Source of the DNA: Sphingomonas sp. Root720
GTDB lineage: Bacteria > Pseudomonadota > Alphaproteobacteria > Sphingomonadales > Sphingomonadaceae
Direction of reading: 5' to 3'
DNA: 64,000 bases
Assembly (NCBI RefSeq): GCF_001428605.1
Contig: NZ_LMID01000011.1
Coordinates: forward strand, 430,565-494,564
How positions within the stretch are numbered: the first letter of the stretch is position 1; each line of letters begins with the position of its first letter. A program made the translations under genes and the position numbers. The notes beneath the pieces are model-generated. The model searched no databases, was not told where the DNA came from, and saw nothing but the letters and a program-made list of their open reading frames with translations. Below are positions 39,632 to 48,915 of this stretch, one piece after another.

Positions 39632-41745
39632 AACCGCCGGGACGCGCGACGATGCGGCGGGCGGCGCTGGCCGCGCTCCTTGCGCTGCTGCTCCTGCTGT
39701 TCGTCGTCACCCTGCCCCCGGCGATGCCCGATCCGGCGATGGTGAGGGCGGCGTGGCGGCCGACCGAAAGCTGGCTCTACGACCGTGACGGCCGGCTGCT
39801 CGAAAGCGTGCGGCTCGATTTCACCCGGCGGCGACTCGCCTGGGTGCCGCTCGAGCGGATCGCCCCGGCCCTGCCCCGCGCGGTGATCGCGGCGGAGGAC
39901 CGCCGCTTCACCGCGCATGGCGGGGTCGACTGGCTGGCGCTGGCCGGAGCGATCCGCGACGGCCTGTCGGGCAAACGCCCGCGCGGCGCCTCGACGATCA
40001 GCATGCAGCTCGCCGCCTTCCTCTCCCCCGACCTCGCCCGGCCCGGCGCCCGCTCGCTGCGCCAGAAGGCCCGGCAGATCCGCGCCGCCCTGGCGCTCGA
40101 CGGGCGCTGGTCGAAGGACGAGATCCTCGAGGCCTATCTCAACCTCGCCGGCTTCCGGGGCGAGGCCCAGGGGGTGATGGCGGCCAGCCGGCAACTGTTC
40201 GGCAAGGCGCCCGACCGGCTTTCGAGCGACGAGGCGCTGCTGCTGACCGCGTTGCTCCCCGACCCGCAGGCACCGCCGGAGCGCGTCGCCCGCCGCGCCT
40301 GCGTGATGCAGCCGGTCGACTGCCCGGCACTGACCGCGATCGCCGCCCGGTCGCTCGGCAACGGCCGCCGCGCGGGGATCGATCCCGGCCTCGCGCCGCA
40401 CCTCGCCCGGCGGCTGATCGACAAGCCCGGGATGCGGGTGGCGACGACGCTCGACAGCACGGTCCAGCGGATCGCGATCGCCGCCCTGTCCCGCCAGCTG
40501 ATCGGCCTGGGCGACCAGCGCGCCCGCGACGGCGCAGTGATCGTCCTCGACAATGCCACCGGCGACACGCTGGCCTATGTCGGCGGCGTCGGCGGCGCCT
40601 CGACCGCGGCGGCGGTCGACGGGGCCGGGGCGCCGCGCCAGGCGGGGTCGACGCTCAAGCCCTTCCTCTACGCCGCCGCGATCGAGCGCGGTTATCTGAC
40701 CGCCGGGTCGATCCTCGACGACAGTCCGGTGCAGCTCGACACCGCGTCGGGTCTCTACGTCCCCCAGAATTACGACCGCAGCTTCCGGGGACCGGTATCG
40801 GCGCGGTCGGCGCTGGCGGCGTCGCTCAACGTGCCGGCGGTGCGGACGCTGCTGCTGGTCGGCGTCGACGCCTTCCGCGACCGGCTCTGGGACCTCGGCT
40901 ATCGCGGGCTGACCGAGGACGGCGCCTATTACGGCTTCTCGCTGGCGCTGGGTTCGGCCGAGGTGACGCTCGCCGAACAGGCCAACGCCTATCGCGCGCT
41001 CGCCAATGCCGGGCGCTGGTCGCCCGCGCGGCTGCGCCCCGACGATCGCCGCGAAGCGGGCCGCCCGGTGATCGCGTCCGCCGCCGCCTGGATCACCGCC
41101 GATATCCTGTCCGATCCCGGCGCGCGGGCGGGCACCTTCGGGCTCGACAGCGCGCTACGCCTGCCCTTCTGGGCGGCGGTCAAGACCGGCACGTCCAAGG
41201 CGATGCGCGACAATTGGTGCGTCGGCTTTTCGAGCCGCTACACGGTCGCGGTCTGGATCGGCAATCTGGAGGGGGATTCGATGCGCGCGGTGTCGGGCAC
41301 CAGCGGCGCGGCGCCGGTCTGGCGCGAGGTGATGCTCGGCCTCCACCGGCGGGCGACGCCGCCCCGCCCGGCCCGCCCGACCGCCGTCGAGCAGCGCGCC
41401 ATCCGCTTCGCCGACGGCATCGAGCCGCCGCGCACCGAAGTCTTCCTGCGCGGCACCGGCCAGCCGCTGTTCGGCCCCGCCCCGACCGAGGCGCGCCGCG
41501 CGCGGATCGCCAGTCCGGTCTCGGGCAGCATCTACGCGCTCGACCCCGACATCCCCGGCGACCGCCAGCGCATCCGGATCCTCGTCACCGGATCGGTCGC
41601 GGACCACCGCCTGATCCTCGATCGGCGCGACATCGGCCCCGCCGAAGCCCAGCCGCTCGTCCTGCCCGGCCCGGGCGCGCACCGGCTGGACCTGCGCCGG
41701 CCGGACGGCGGCATCGCCGACCGGATATTGTTCACGATCCGCTGA
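39628..41745 (+). CDS. pbpC: Penicillin-binding protein 1C
   Basis: A 705-residue bifunctional-type PBP: membrane segment about 15-30, glycosyltransferase domain with E90 in AAEDRRFTAHGGVDW, transpeptidase domain with S341-T-L-K344, SLN in LAASLNVPAV and K519-T-G, and a C-terminal PBP1C-specific domain (ASPVSGSIYALDPDI). It polymerises glycan and may cross-link peptidoglycan. The GTG at 39628 overlaps the upstream stop (GTGA); ATG 39652 eight codons on is an alternative start. Together with alpha-2-macroglobulin it would repair the wall at breaches. Confidence 0.95.
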   Translation: MKPPGRATMRRAALAALLALLLLLFVVTLPPAMPDPAMVRAAWRPTESWLYDRDGRLLESVRLDFTRRRLAWVPLERIAPALPRAVIAAEDRRFTAHGGVDWLALAGAIRDGLSGKRPRGASTISMQLAAFLSPDLARPGARSLRQKARQIRAALALDGRWSKDEILEAYLNLAGFRGEAQGVMAASRQLFGKAPDRLSSDEALLLTALLPDPQAPPERVARRACVMQPVDCPALTAIAARSLGNGRRAGIDPGLAPHLARRLIDKPGMRVATTLDSTVQRIAIAALSRQLIGLGDQRARDGAVIVLDNATGDTLAYVGGVGGASTAAAVDGAGAPRQAGSTLKPFLYAAAIERGYLTAGSILDDSPVQLDTASGLYVPQNYDRSFRGPVSARSALAASLNVPAVRTLLLVGVDAFRDRLWDLGYRGLTEDGAYYGFSLALGSAEVTLAEQANAYRALANAGRWSPARLRPDDRREAGRPVIASAAAWITADILSDPGARAGTFGLDSALRLPFWAAVKTGTSKAMRDNWCVGFSSRYTVAVWIGNLEGDSMRAVSGTSGAAPVWREVMLGLHRRATPPRPARPTAVEQRAIRFADGIEPPRTEVFLRGTGQPLFGPAPTEARRARIASPVSGSIYALDPDIPGDRQRIRILVTGSVADHRLILDRRDIGPAEAQPLVLPGPGAHRLDLRRPDGGIADRILFTIR

Positions 41746-41749
41746 GCGA

Positions 41750-42556
41750 TCAGCGTCCCGACAATGCCTCCAGCGCCTCGAGGATCGTCGCGCGGGCATC
41801 GGCGTCGCGGGTGATCTCCAGCATCGCGCTCAGGCTGCCGCGCGCCTCGTCGCTCCGGCCCTCGCTCAATTGCAACCTGGCGAGATCCCACCAGCCCTGC
41901 GGGTGGGACGGCGCGACCTCGACGATGCGTTCGTAGACGACGATCGCCCGGCCGATGTCGCCCCCCTGCTCGGCGCGCGTCGCCTGGTTGAGCAGCAGGC
42001 GGACCAGCACCAGCCGATTGGGCAGCGGCGCGACATGGCTGGGGTCGATCGGGACCGACGGACCCAGCGACTGGCGCACCAGATTCTCCAGCGCCTCCTC
42101 CGCGATCGGCAGCCCGTCGTGGAAGGGATCGATCAGGATCGGCGAAGCGAGCGGACCAACCCGCACCAGCACGTGCGACGGCGTGTTGAGCGCCTCGGCG
42201 ATCCAGCCCAGCCGGCGGGCGAGCGCGACATAGAGGATTGACAGGCTGACCGGCAGCCCGCGGCGGCGGTCGAGCACGCGGATCATGTCGGCGTTGAGCG
42301 GGGCGTCGTAGCTCGCGGCGTCGCCCGCGAAGCCATGCCGGCCCGCGAGCAGCCCCGCCAGCGCGTCGGCCTGCTCCTCGCCGGTCTCGGCATCGCCGCC
42401 ATCGTCGCGCAGCTCGGCCTCCCATGCGTCCAGCCGGTCGAAATAGGGCTGGAGGTCGACCCCCGGATGGTCGAGCGCGCTCAGCTCGAGCGCGGCGATG
42501 TCGAGTTCGATCTCCTCGTCTTCGAGCAGGCCGATATGGGCGATGGATGCAATCAT
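41750..42556 (-). CDS. SirB1-family protein (transglutaminase-like core with C-terminal TPR)
   Basis: A 268-residue protein. The middle matches the SirB1/transglutaminase-like 2 family: VLDRRRGLPVSLSILYVALARRLGW, then NTPSHVLVRV and LIDPFHDG. The C-terminal ~80 residues form two to three TPR-like helices (LVLVRLLLNQATRAEQGGDIGRAIVVYERIV). The catalytic Cys of true transglutaminases is absent, as in the family. Function is unknown in bacteria. It is 4 bp from the convergent pbpC and its start overlaps the end of the downstream-oriented Lrp gene by four bases, so the two minus-strand genes form a pair. Confidence 0.85.
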   Translation of the reverse strand: MIASIAHIGLLEDEEIELDIAALELSALDHPGVDLQPYFDRLDAWEAELRDDGGDAETGEEQADALAGLLAGRHGFAGDAASYDAPLNADMIRVLDRRRGLPVSLSILYVALARRLGWIAEALNTPSHVLVRVGPLASPILIDPFHDGLPIAEEALENLVRQSLGPSVPIDPSHVAPLPNRLVLVRLLLNQATRAEQGGDIGRAIVVYERIVEVAPSHPQGWWDLARLQLSEGRSDEARGSLSAMLEITRDADARATILEALEALSGR

Positions 42557-43029
42557 GCTTCCGTCTTATCGACCGGGATCGCGGTGCGATAGACGACGGG
42601 ACGCAAGGCGAAGCTCGACACCACCTGCGACACGCCGGCGATCCGGGTCAGCTTCTGCCGCAGGAAATCCTCGAAGGCGGCCAGCGACGCCACCAGCACG
42701 CGCAGCTGATAGTCGCTCTCGCCCGTCATCAGATAGCATTCCATCACCTCGGGAAATCCGGCGACCGCCTGTTCGAAGGCGGCCAGATGCCGGTCGTCCT
42801 GCCCGTCGAGACGGACGCGGACGAAGGCGGTGACCGGAAGGCCGAGCGCCGCCGGATCGACCAGCCCGGCATAGTCGCGGATCACCCCCGCCTCCTCGAG
42901 CTGACGAACCCGGCGCAGGCAGGGGCTGGGGGACAGCCCGACCCGCGCGGCGAGATCATGGTTGGTGATCCTGCCATTGGCCTGCAGCTCGGCCAATATG
43001 CGGCGATCTATCGCATCCAGAGTTAGCAA
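42553..43029 (-). CDS. Lrp/AsnC-family regulator, MdeR-like, probable TTG start
   Basis: A 158-residue regulator: helix-turn-helix with LDAIDRRILAELQANGRITNHDLAARVGLSPSPCLRRVRQLEEAG, then the RAM ligand domain (VEC-like YLMTGESDYQLRVLV). Start: no ATG fits; TTG 43029 directly precedes LTLDAIDRR, with AGGAAGGAG 12 nt further up. It is divergent from an AceE-like 2-oxoacid dehydrogenase. In Pseudomonas putida the Lrp-type MdeR controls mdeA-mdeB (methionine lyase and AceE-like 2-oxobutyrate dehydrogenase), so a similar job is likely here: sensing an amino acid and switching on its oxoacid breakdown. Confidence 0.88.
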   Translation of the reverse strand: MLTLDAIDRRILAELQANGRITNHDLAARVGLSPSPCLRRVRQLEEAGVIRDYAGLVDPAALGLPVTAFVRVRLDGQDDRHLAAFEQAVAGFPEVMECYLMTGESDYQLRVLVASLAAFEDFLRQKLTRIAGVSQVVSSFALRPVVYRTAIPVDKTEA

Positions 43030-43177
43030 TGAAATAATCTGCTCCTTCCTACCCACCTGGCGACAGCTTATGCCAAAATATCCCCCATCGGCCAGCAAAT
43101 TCGCAAGGATCGCCGCGCATCGATCGGCTATCAGAATGGGGAGCCGGGCAAGCCGGCGCCTGCCGGAGACGCCGCCC

Positions 43178-45541
43178 ATGCACCACGACGCGAAGCCCCA
43201 CGACCCCGCCACGATCGCATCGATCGAAGCGCTCGAGGTGCGGCTGCGCTGGCTGTCGTCCTGGACGATCCACAGCGCCAATCATCTGCGCGAGAGCCGC
43301 GACGGGCTGAAGGTCGGCGGGCACCAGGCGAGCTGCGCGTCGATCACCGCGATCATGTCGGCGCTGTATTTCCATGCGCTGCGGCCCAACGACAAGGTGG
43401 CGGTGAAGCCGCATGCCGGGCCGGTGCTGCACGCGATCCACTATCTGCTCGGCAATCAGAGCCTCGACCAGCTGCAGCGCTTCCGCGGCCTGGGCGGAGC
43501 GCAGAGCTATCCGAGCCGCACCAAGGACAAGATCCCGGTCGACTTCTCGACCGGATCGGTCGGCCTCGGTGTCGCGATCACCGCCTTTGCCAGCCTGGTG
43601 CAGGACTATCTGGTCGCGCACGGCAACCTCGCCGAAGCCGACACCGGCCGGATGATCGCGCTGATGGGCGACGCCGAGCTCGACGAGGGCAATATCTACG
43701 AAGCGCTGATCGAGGGCTACAAGCACGACATCCGCAACTGCTGGTGGATCGTCGACTATAATCGCCAGTCGCTCGACGCGACCACCGCCGACCGGATGTT
43801 CAACCGCTTCGACGACATCTTCCGCACCTGCGGCTGGCGGGTGCTGACGCTGAAGCACGGCAAGCGGCAGCGCGAGGCGTTCCGCAAGCCGGGCGGCAAG
43901 GCGATCGCCGACTGGATCGACGCCTGCCCCAACGCCGATTACGCCGCGCTGACCTATCAGGGCGGGGCCGCCTGGCGCGCCCGGCTGACCGCCGACCTTG
44001 CCGGCGACGCCAAGGCGCTGAAGCTGATCGCCTCGTTCGACGACGAGGGGCTGGCCGCGCTGATGACCAATCTCGGCGGCCACTGCATCGAGACGCTGCT
44101 CGACGCCTTCGCGCAGGCCGACGACGACAAGCCGACGATGTTCATCGCCTATACGGTCAAGGGCTATGGCCTGCCCCTGGCCGGGCACAAGGACAATCAT
44201 GCCGGGCTGATGAACCCGACCCAGGTCGACGGCCTGCGCCGGAGCCTCGGCATCGCCGAGGGCGAGGAATGGGCGCCCTATGGGGGGCTCGGCGCCAACA
44301 GCCGGGCAGTGCTGGAGCGGTTCGTGGCCACCTCGCCGCTCGCCGGTGGCCGCACGGCGCGGACGGCCGAGCCGGTGCCGGTGCCCGCCACCCTGCCGGT
44401 GCCCGAGGGCGCCGAGCAGTCGACCCAGGCCGCCTTCGGGCGCATCCTGCTCGATCTCGCCAAGTCGGGGGACGAGCAGGCCCGGGCCCTGGCCGACCGG
44501 ATCGTGACCACCTCGCCCGACGTGACCGTCTCGACCAACCTCGGCGCCTTCGTGAACCAGCGCGGCCTGTTCCGGCGGCAGGAGCTGAAGGACGTTTTCC
44601 AGGCGGCCAGGATCCCGTCGGCGCAGAAATGGTCGGCGCACGGCGCGGGCCAGCATATCGAGCTGGGAATCGCCGAACATAATCTATTCCTGATGCTCGC
44701 CGCGCTCGGCCTGTCGGCCCCGACCTTCGGCACGCGGCTGATGCCGATCGGGACGGTCTATGACCCGTTCATCGCGCGCGGGCTCGATGCGCTCAACTAT
44801 GGCTGCTACCAGGACGCCCGCTTCCTGCTGGTGGCGACCCCGTCGGGCGTGACGCTGGGGCCCGAGGGCGGCGCGCACCAGTCGATCAATTCGCCGCTGA
44901 TCGGCATCGGCCAGCCCGGCCTGACCTATTTCGAGCCCGCCTTCGTCGACGAGCTGGCGCTGATCATGCGCTGGTCGTTCGAGCATATGCAGGCCGACGA
45001 CGGCGGCTCGGTCTATCTCCGGCTGACCACCCGCGCAATCGAACAGATCGAGCGCGCCGACGATGGCTGGCAACAGGACGCGCTGAAGGGCGGTTATTGG
45101 TTGATGCGCCCCGCCCCCGGCGCTCAGGCGGCGATCGCCTTCACTGGCGCGATCGCGCCCGAAGCGATCGCCGCCTGGCACGACCTGCAGGAGGATCTCC
45201 CCGGGCTCGGCCTGCTCGCCGTCACCTCGCCCGACCTGCTCCATCGCGGCTGGACGGCGGCGCAGGCCGCACGCTGGCAGGGCGGCGGCACCGGCACCAC
45301 CAGCCGCTCGCATGTCGAGACGCTGCTCGGCGAACTCGCGCCCGGCGCGGGCCTCGTCACGGTCATCGACGGCAGCCCGTCGGCGCTGTCCTGGCTGGGC
45401 GGCGTACGCGGCCAGAGGGTCAGCGGCCTCGGCGTCGACCGTTTCGGCCAGACCGGCGACCTGCCCGACCTCCACCGCACCTACCGCCTCGACCGCGACG
45501 CCATCGCCGACGCGGCGGCCGAGCTGTTCCTGGACCGCTGA
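43178..45541 (+). CDS. AceE-like homodimeric 2-oxoacid dehydrogenase E1 (MdeB-like)
   Basis: A 787-residue thiamine-diphosphate enzyme. N-terminal domain: GHQASCASITAIMSALYF, the ThDP motif GDAELDEGNIYEAL...NCWWIVDYNRQSLD; central pyrimidine domain with IELGIAEHNLFLMLAALG; C-terminal transketolase fold. It resembles AceE but is ~100 residues shorter, in the size range of MdeB-type E1 proteins that oxidise 2-oxobutyrate from methionine or threonine. ATG 43178 is 148 bp from the divergent Lrp gene. No E2 or E3 gene is adjacent, so it must use shared partners. A hairpin (TCGGCC/GGCCGA, 45542-45559) follows the stop directly. Confidence 0.88.
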   Translation: MHHDAKPHDPATIASIEALEVRLRWLSSWTIHSANHLRESRDGLKVGGHQASCASITAIMSALYFHALRPNDKVAVKPHAGPVLHAIHYLLGNQSLDQLQRFRGLGGAQSYPSRTKDKIPVDFSTGSVGLGVAITAFASLVQDYLVAHGNLAEADTGRMIALMGDAELDEGNIYEALIEGYKHDIRNCWWIVDYNRQSLDATTADRMFNRFDDIFRTCGWRVLTLKHGKRQREAFRKPGGKAIADWIDACPNADYAALTYQGGAAWRARLTADLAGDAKALKLIASFDDEGLAALMTNLGGHCIETLLDAFAQADDDKPTMFIAYTVKGYGLPLAGHKDNHAGLMNPTQVDGLRRSLGIAEGEEWAPYGGLGANSRAVLERFVATSPLAGGRTARTAEPVPVPATLPVPEGAEQSTQAAFGRILLDLAKSGDEQARALADRIVTTSPDVTVSTNLGAFVNQRGLFRRQELKDVFQAARIPSAQKWSAHGAGQHIELGIAEHNLFLMLAALGLSAPTFGTRLMPIGTVYDPFIARGLDALNYGCYQDARFLLVATPSGVTLGPEGGAHQSINSPLIGIGQPGLTYFEPAFVDELALIMRWSFEHMQADDGGSVYLRLTTRAIEQIERADDGWQQDALKGGYWLMRPAPGAQAAIAFTGAIAPEAIAAWHDLQEDLPGLGLLAVTSPDLLHRGWTAAQAARWQGGGTGTTSRSHVETLLGELAPGAGLVTVIDGSPSALSWLGGVRGQRVSGLGVDRFGQTGDLPDLHRTYRLDRDAIADAAAELFLDR

Positions 45542-45845
45542 TCGGCCCGTTCCGGCCGACATCCGGTACCAAATCCCGGGTGCATGGGGTTGTGTGTCCG
45601 TTTTTTTTGTTTTTTCGGAAATCGCGGTCTGCTCCAGCCGCCGATGCGGGGGAGCACGCGGCCGCCCCGCAGGGATTGGCGAGGATCGCGATCGCACCGC
45701 CGTGGCGGGTAGCGCTTTCGATATCGGTCATGAGAAGGAGCCCGGCGGCGGCCGCACAGGCGGATGCGCCGACAGGAGCAAGCCGGTTCCTACATTTCAA
45801 GGCCGATCGATGCTGTCGCTGTCCAAGCGCGCTCCGTGCGCTCAA
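45542..45845. other. 304-bp intergenic region with hairpin and T-tracts
   Basis: Between convergent genes; no convincing reading frame. It holds a hairpin at 45542-45559 (TCGGCC, loop CGTTCC, GGCCGA), and T8-G-T6 at 45601-45615, which stands out in this GC-rich DNA. The rest shows nothing I can name. The T-tract is 42 bp away from the hairpin, so it does not make a standard terminator with it. Confidence 0.5.
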
Positions 45846-46991
45846 TCAAGCGCGCACGAGGCCCGTCATCGGTTTCGGAGCGGCATCGGCGAACAGCGCG
45901 CGCGCAACGCGTTGCGGGTCGATCCCGAAGGTCTCACCGGCCGCGCCCGCGATCAGCGCGTCGAGCTGCGCAGTCGGCTTCAGGTCGCGTCCGTCGAGCA
46001 AGCTCGCCTGCGCCAGCCCCGGCCAGTCGGCGACCACGCGCCCGCCTTTGACCGCGCCGCCGACGAGCATCGCCGCCGCGCCGGTGCCGTGATCGGTGCC
46101 GCCGGTTCCGTTCGCCGCCGCGGTGCGCCCGAACTCGGTCGCGACCAGAACGACCGTGTCGTTCCAGACCGGACCGAGGCCATCGCGCAAGCTCGAGATC
46201 ATCGTGTCGAGCGCCTTGAGCTGTGCGGCCAGACGGCCGGTCTGCCCGCTATGCGTGTCCCAGCCGCCGGTTTCCATCATCGCGATGCGGGGGCCGTCGG
46301 ACTTGGCGAGGAAGCCCGCCGCCAGCTTGCCGAGGCTCGCCGGATCCTGCCTTGGCCCATTCTCGCCCGCAATCCCGCGGGTGGCCATCGCCGAGCGCCA
46401 GAGCGGATCGAGTTGCGCATCCCCGGCATAGAGATCGCCCACCCGCGCCAGAAGATCGTCGGTCGCCTGGGGAAGCGCGGAGGGTGCGTAGCTGGTGACC
46501 TCGGCGGGGCCGCGCAGCGCCATCGGCACCGTGGGCGCGAAGGCGATCGCGTCCTCCGCCTTCGCCGGCAGCAAGCCCGCCAGCCTGTTGAGCCAGCCGT
46601 CCTTGACCCGATAGGGCGCGGTGCCGCCGGTCTCGAGCACGTTCTGCGCATCGAAATGCGATCGCTCGCGATAGGGTGAGGCGACAGCGTGGACGAACAA
46701 GGCCTGCCCGGCACCGTGCATCTTGCCGATTTCGACCAGCGACGGATGGAGCGCGAACAGTTCGTCGAGCTTGATCGCGCTCACCGGATCGATTGCGAGG
46801 CCACCGCGCAGCTGCGCATAGGCCGGGTCGGCATAGGGGATGACGGTGTCGAGGCCATCGGCGGCGCCGCGCTGGATAACGAACAGGAAGCGGCGGCCGG
46901 TCTCGGGCGCGGCGAACGCGAATTGCGGCGCGACGAGCAATGCGCCCGCACCGATAGCGGAAAAACGCAGGAACCGGCGACGCGGGATCAT
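45846..46991 (-). CDS. DUF1501 protein, Tat-exported
   Basis: A 381-residue protein starting MIPRRRFLRFSAIGAGALL, a twin-arginine signal. The body matches DUF1501 (sulfatase-like alkaline-phosphatase fold): RRFLFVIQRGAADGLDT, the METGGWDTHSGQ motif and TEFGRTAAANGTGGTDHG. Its partner DUF1800 gene ends 4 bp upstream on the same strand; the two are widely paired in bacteria and are thought to act outside the cytoplasm, but the reaction is unknown. ATG 46991 gives the Tat signal directly. Confidence 0.9.
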   Translation of the reverse strand: MIPRRRFLRFSAIGAGALLVAPQFAFAAPETGRRFLFVIQRGAADGLDTVIPYADPAYAQLRGGLAIDPVSAIKLDELFALHPSLVEIGKMHGAGQALFVHAVASPYRERSHFDAQNVLETGGTAPYRVKDGWLNRLAGLLPAKAEDAIAFAPTVPMALRGPAEVTSYAPSALPQATDDLLARVGDLYAGDAQLDPLWRSAMATRGIAGENGPRQDPASLGKLAAGFLAKSDGPRIAMMETGGWDTHSGQTGRLAAQLKALDTMISSLRDGLGPVWNDTVVLVATEFGRTAAANGTGGTDHGTGAAAMLVGGAVKGGRVVADWPGLAQASLLDGRDLKPTAQLDALIAGAAGETFGIDPQRVARALFADAAPKPMTGLVRA

Positions 46992-46995
46992 GGCG

Positions 46996-48387
46996 TCATC
47001 TCCTCTGGAAATCGGGCGAAACGAGAAGCAGCGCGATGCCCGTCGCAGGGCTTTCCGCGCCACCGATGGCCTGCACGGTCGCGGGCGCTATCGCCCCGGG
47101 CATCAATGTCGCGCCGAGCGTGCGCGCATCGAGCCGGTCGCCGACGCGCTGGGCGAAGCGCTGCGCGACCTCGACCCGGCGGACCAATGCGTCGGGCGCG
47201 GCCCAACCGGCCGCGACATCGTCGAAGCCCGCAGGCGATCCGGGGCGCCAGACGGGCTGGCCGAGCTGGTTGAGCATCGGCGCGACCTGCATCTCCCCGA
47301 TCTCGCGCATGCCGATCCCCCGCATCGCGGAGATGCTCCATTCCCACGGGGTCTTGAACTTGCGCGCCCGATCGTCCCAAGGCTCGGGTGCCTCGACCAG
47401 CACGCGATAGACCTTCGGCAGATCGCCGCCTTCCTTAAGGAAAGCGGTCGCCAGCCGGTCGACCAAGGCGGCCGGTGGGTCGTCGGCGACGAAGTGCCGC
47501 GCGAGCTTGGTCGCTATATGGCGCGCGGTGGCCGGCGCGGTCGCGAGATCGTGGAGGATCGCGCTGGCCTGCGCCTCGCCAGCTTGTGCGTAGCTGCGGC
47601 CCATGATCGTCCGAACGCCGGGTTCGTGCAGACCCGGCCGGAACAGATAGGCGCCGGGCGTGTCCCCGTTGCCAGCCCGCCCGCCGCCCCGCCCCAGCCC
47701 GCCGACGCTCCAGCCGGTCAGCGCACGGGCGAACTCGGTCACGTCGGCCTGGCTGTACCCCGTGCGGACGCCGAGCGTGTGGAGCTCCATGATCTCGCGC
47801 GCCAGATTCTCGTTGATACCGCGCCGGCGCCCCGGATCGTTCGCCGCCGCACGCCGGGCAGCCATGCTGTCCGGCCCGATCGACTGCGCCTGATCGAGAT
47901 AGAGCATCATCGCGGCATGGCGTTCGGCGGCGAGCAGCAGATCCTCGAACCGGCCCAGCACATGAGGGCGAATCGCTTCGGCCTCGAAATTGCCGGCGAA
48001 GGGGACGACGGTCGCCTTGTCGGCCGATACCGCGAAATGGTTCGCCCAGAACCAGACGAGCCGCTCGACGAACGGCGCCGATGTCGTCAGCGCGGACGCC
48101 GCACGCGCATTGACCGCGTCGAGATAATCCTGCCGCGCATCGCGCCGCATCTCCCTGCGGGCATCCTTTTTCCGGGGATCGTCCTTGGGCGCCTGGCGCA
48201 CCTCCATGCGCGCCTGCGCATAATCCTCGGCGAGTCGAGCCATCGGCGGCAGCGCGGCCCAGGCTGCCGGTCGCGGCTCATAGCGGTCGAACTGGTCGAG
48301 CAGCCAGCGCTTCGGATCGGATGGCGCAGCCTCGTTGGCCCGGGCACCGATCCCGAAGCGGTTCAAGGCGATGGCGGGCTGTGACAT
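46996..48387 (-). CDS. DUF1800 protein
   Basis: A 463-residue protein of the DUF1800 family: N-terminal LNRFGIGAR, then FVERLVWFWANHFAVS, NENLAREIMELHTLGV with the family's 'ENxAREIxELHxxGV' motif, the segment ARALTGWSV, and HIATKLARHFVADDPP. It has no signal peptide that I can see, unlike its DUF1501 partner, though membership in the same export route is possible. It is the first gene of the minus-strand pair. Function unknown; some homologues are tied to cellulose or polymer handling, which is not evidence here. Confidence 0.88.
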   Translation of the reverse strand: MSQPAIALNRFGIGARANEAAPSDPKRWLLDQFDRYEPRPAAWAALPPMARLAEDYAQARMEVRQAPKDDPRKKDARREMRRDARQDYLDAVNARAASALTTSAPFVERLVWFWANHFAVSADKATVVPFAGNFEAEAIRPHVLGRFEDLLLAAERHAAMMLYLDQAQSIGPDSMAARRAAANDPGRRRGINENLAREIMELHTLGVRTGYSQADVTEFARALTGWSVGGLGRGGGRAGNGDTPGAYLFRPGLHEPGVRTIMGRSYAQAGEAQASAILHDLATAPATARHIATKLARHFVADDPPAALVDRLATAFLKEGGDLPKVYRVLVEAPEPWDDRARKFKTPWEWSISAMRGIGMREIGEMQVAPMLNQLGQPVWRPGSPAGFDDVAAGWAAPDALVRRVEVAQRFAQRVGDRLDARTLGATLMPGAIAPATVQAIGGAESPATGIALLLVSPDFQRR

Positions 48388-48536
48388 GTCGAAACCTCAT
48401 GACGGACCTCGACTGAACGCACGATGGACGTTTTGGTAGCTGCCCCTGCGCCCACATGGACAGGTGGCTTCCCAGTTTATACTGGTGTTGCCACCATCAC
48501 GACGGGCGACGCACGTTCAGGGATTCAGGTAGCAGC

Positions 48537-48875
48537 ATGGCCCGCAGACATTCCAAACATGATCCTTATGGAGACCTGCAGCGCGAGGAGGAGGCGCCGG
48601 CGGAGGTCGTGTCCTGCTGGCTCTGCGGGCGGCCCACGGGAAAGACCATCGTCTGGCATCATCCCGTGCCGAAGAGCCGCGGCGGGCGCGATGTCGTCCC
48701 GATGCATCCCATTTGCCAGAAGACGCTGATCGCCAATTTCACCAATTCCGAGCTGCAGCGCCATGGGATGGACGTGGAAGGCCTGCTGGCCAACCCCAAC
48801 ATCCGCAAATTCGTCGATTGGGTCGCCAACAAGGACCCCGATTTCACCGCGACCATGGCCAGGAAGCAACGCTGA
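48537..48875 (+). CDS. HNH-type small nuclease-like protein
   Basis: A 112-residue protein with a compact HNH core: CWLCGRPTG (metal Cys pair), WHHPVPKSRGGRD with the catalytic-type histidines, and MHPICQ. The C-terminal half (SELQRHGMDVEGLLANPNIRKFVDWVANKDPDF) is outside the core and looks helical. It may cut DNA, or it may be a Zn-binding relic. ATG 48537 (MARRHSKHD) is chosen because the basic N-terminus is typical of this small family. A second, unknown small gene follows 40 bp downstream. Confidence 0.75.
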   Translation: MARRHSKHDPYGDLQREEEAPAEVVSCWLCGRPTGKTIVWHHPVPKSRGGRDVVPMHPICQKTLIANFTNSELQRHGMDVEGLLANPNIRKFVDWVANKDPDFTATMARKQR

Positions 48876-48915
48876 CCAGCCTGCGCCCCATGGCCGATCA
48901 GGACCGGAGAAGACG

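Noticed and set aside
45542..45615. Rho-independent terminator made of hairpin 45542-45559 and the T-tract
   Set aside because: The 42-bp distance between hairpin and T-tract is too long for a classical terminator.
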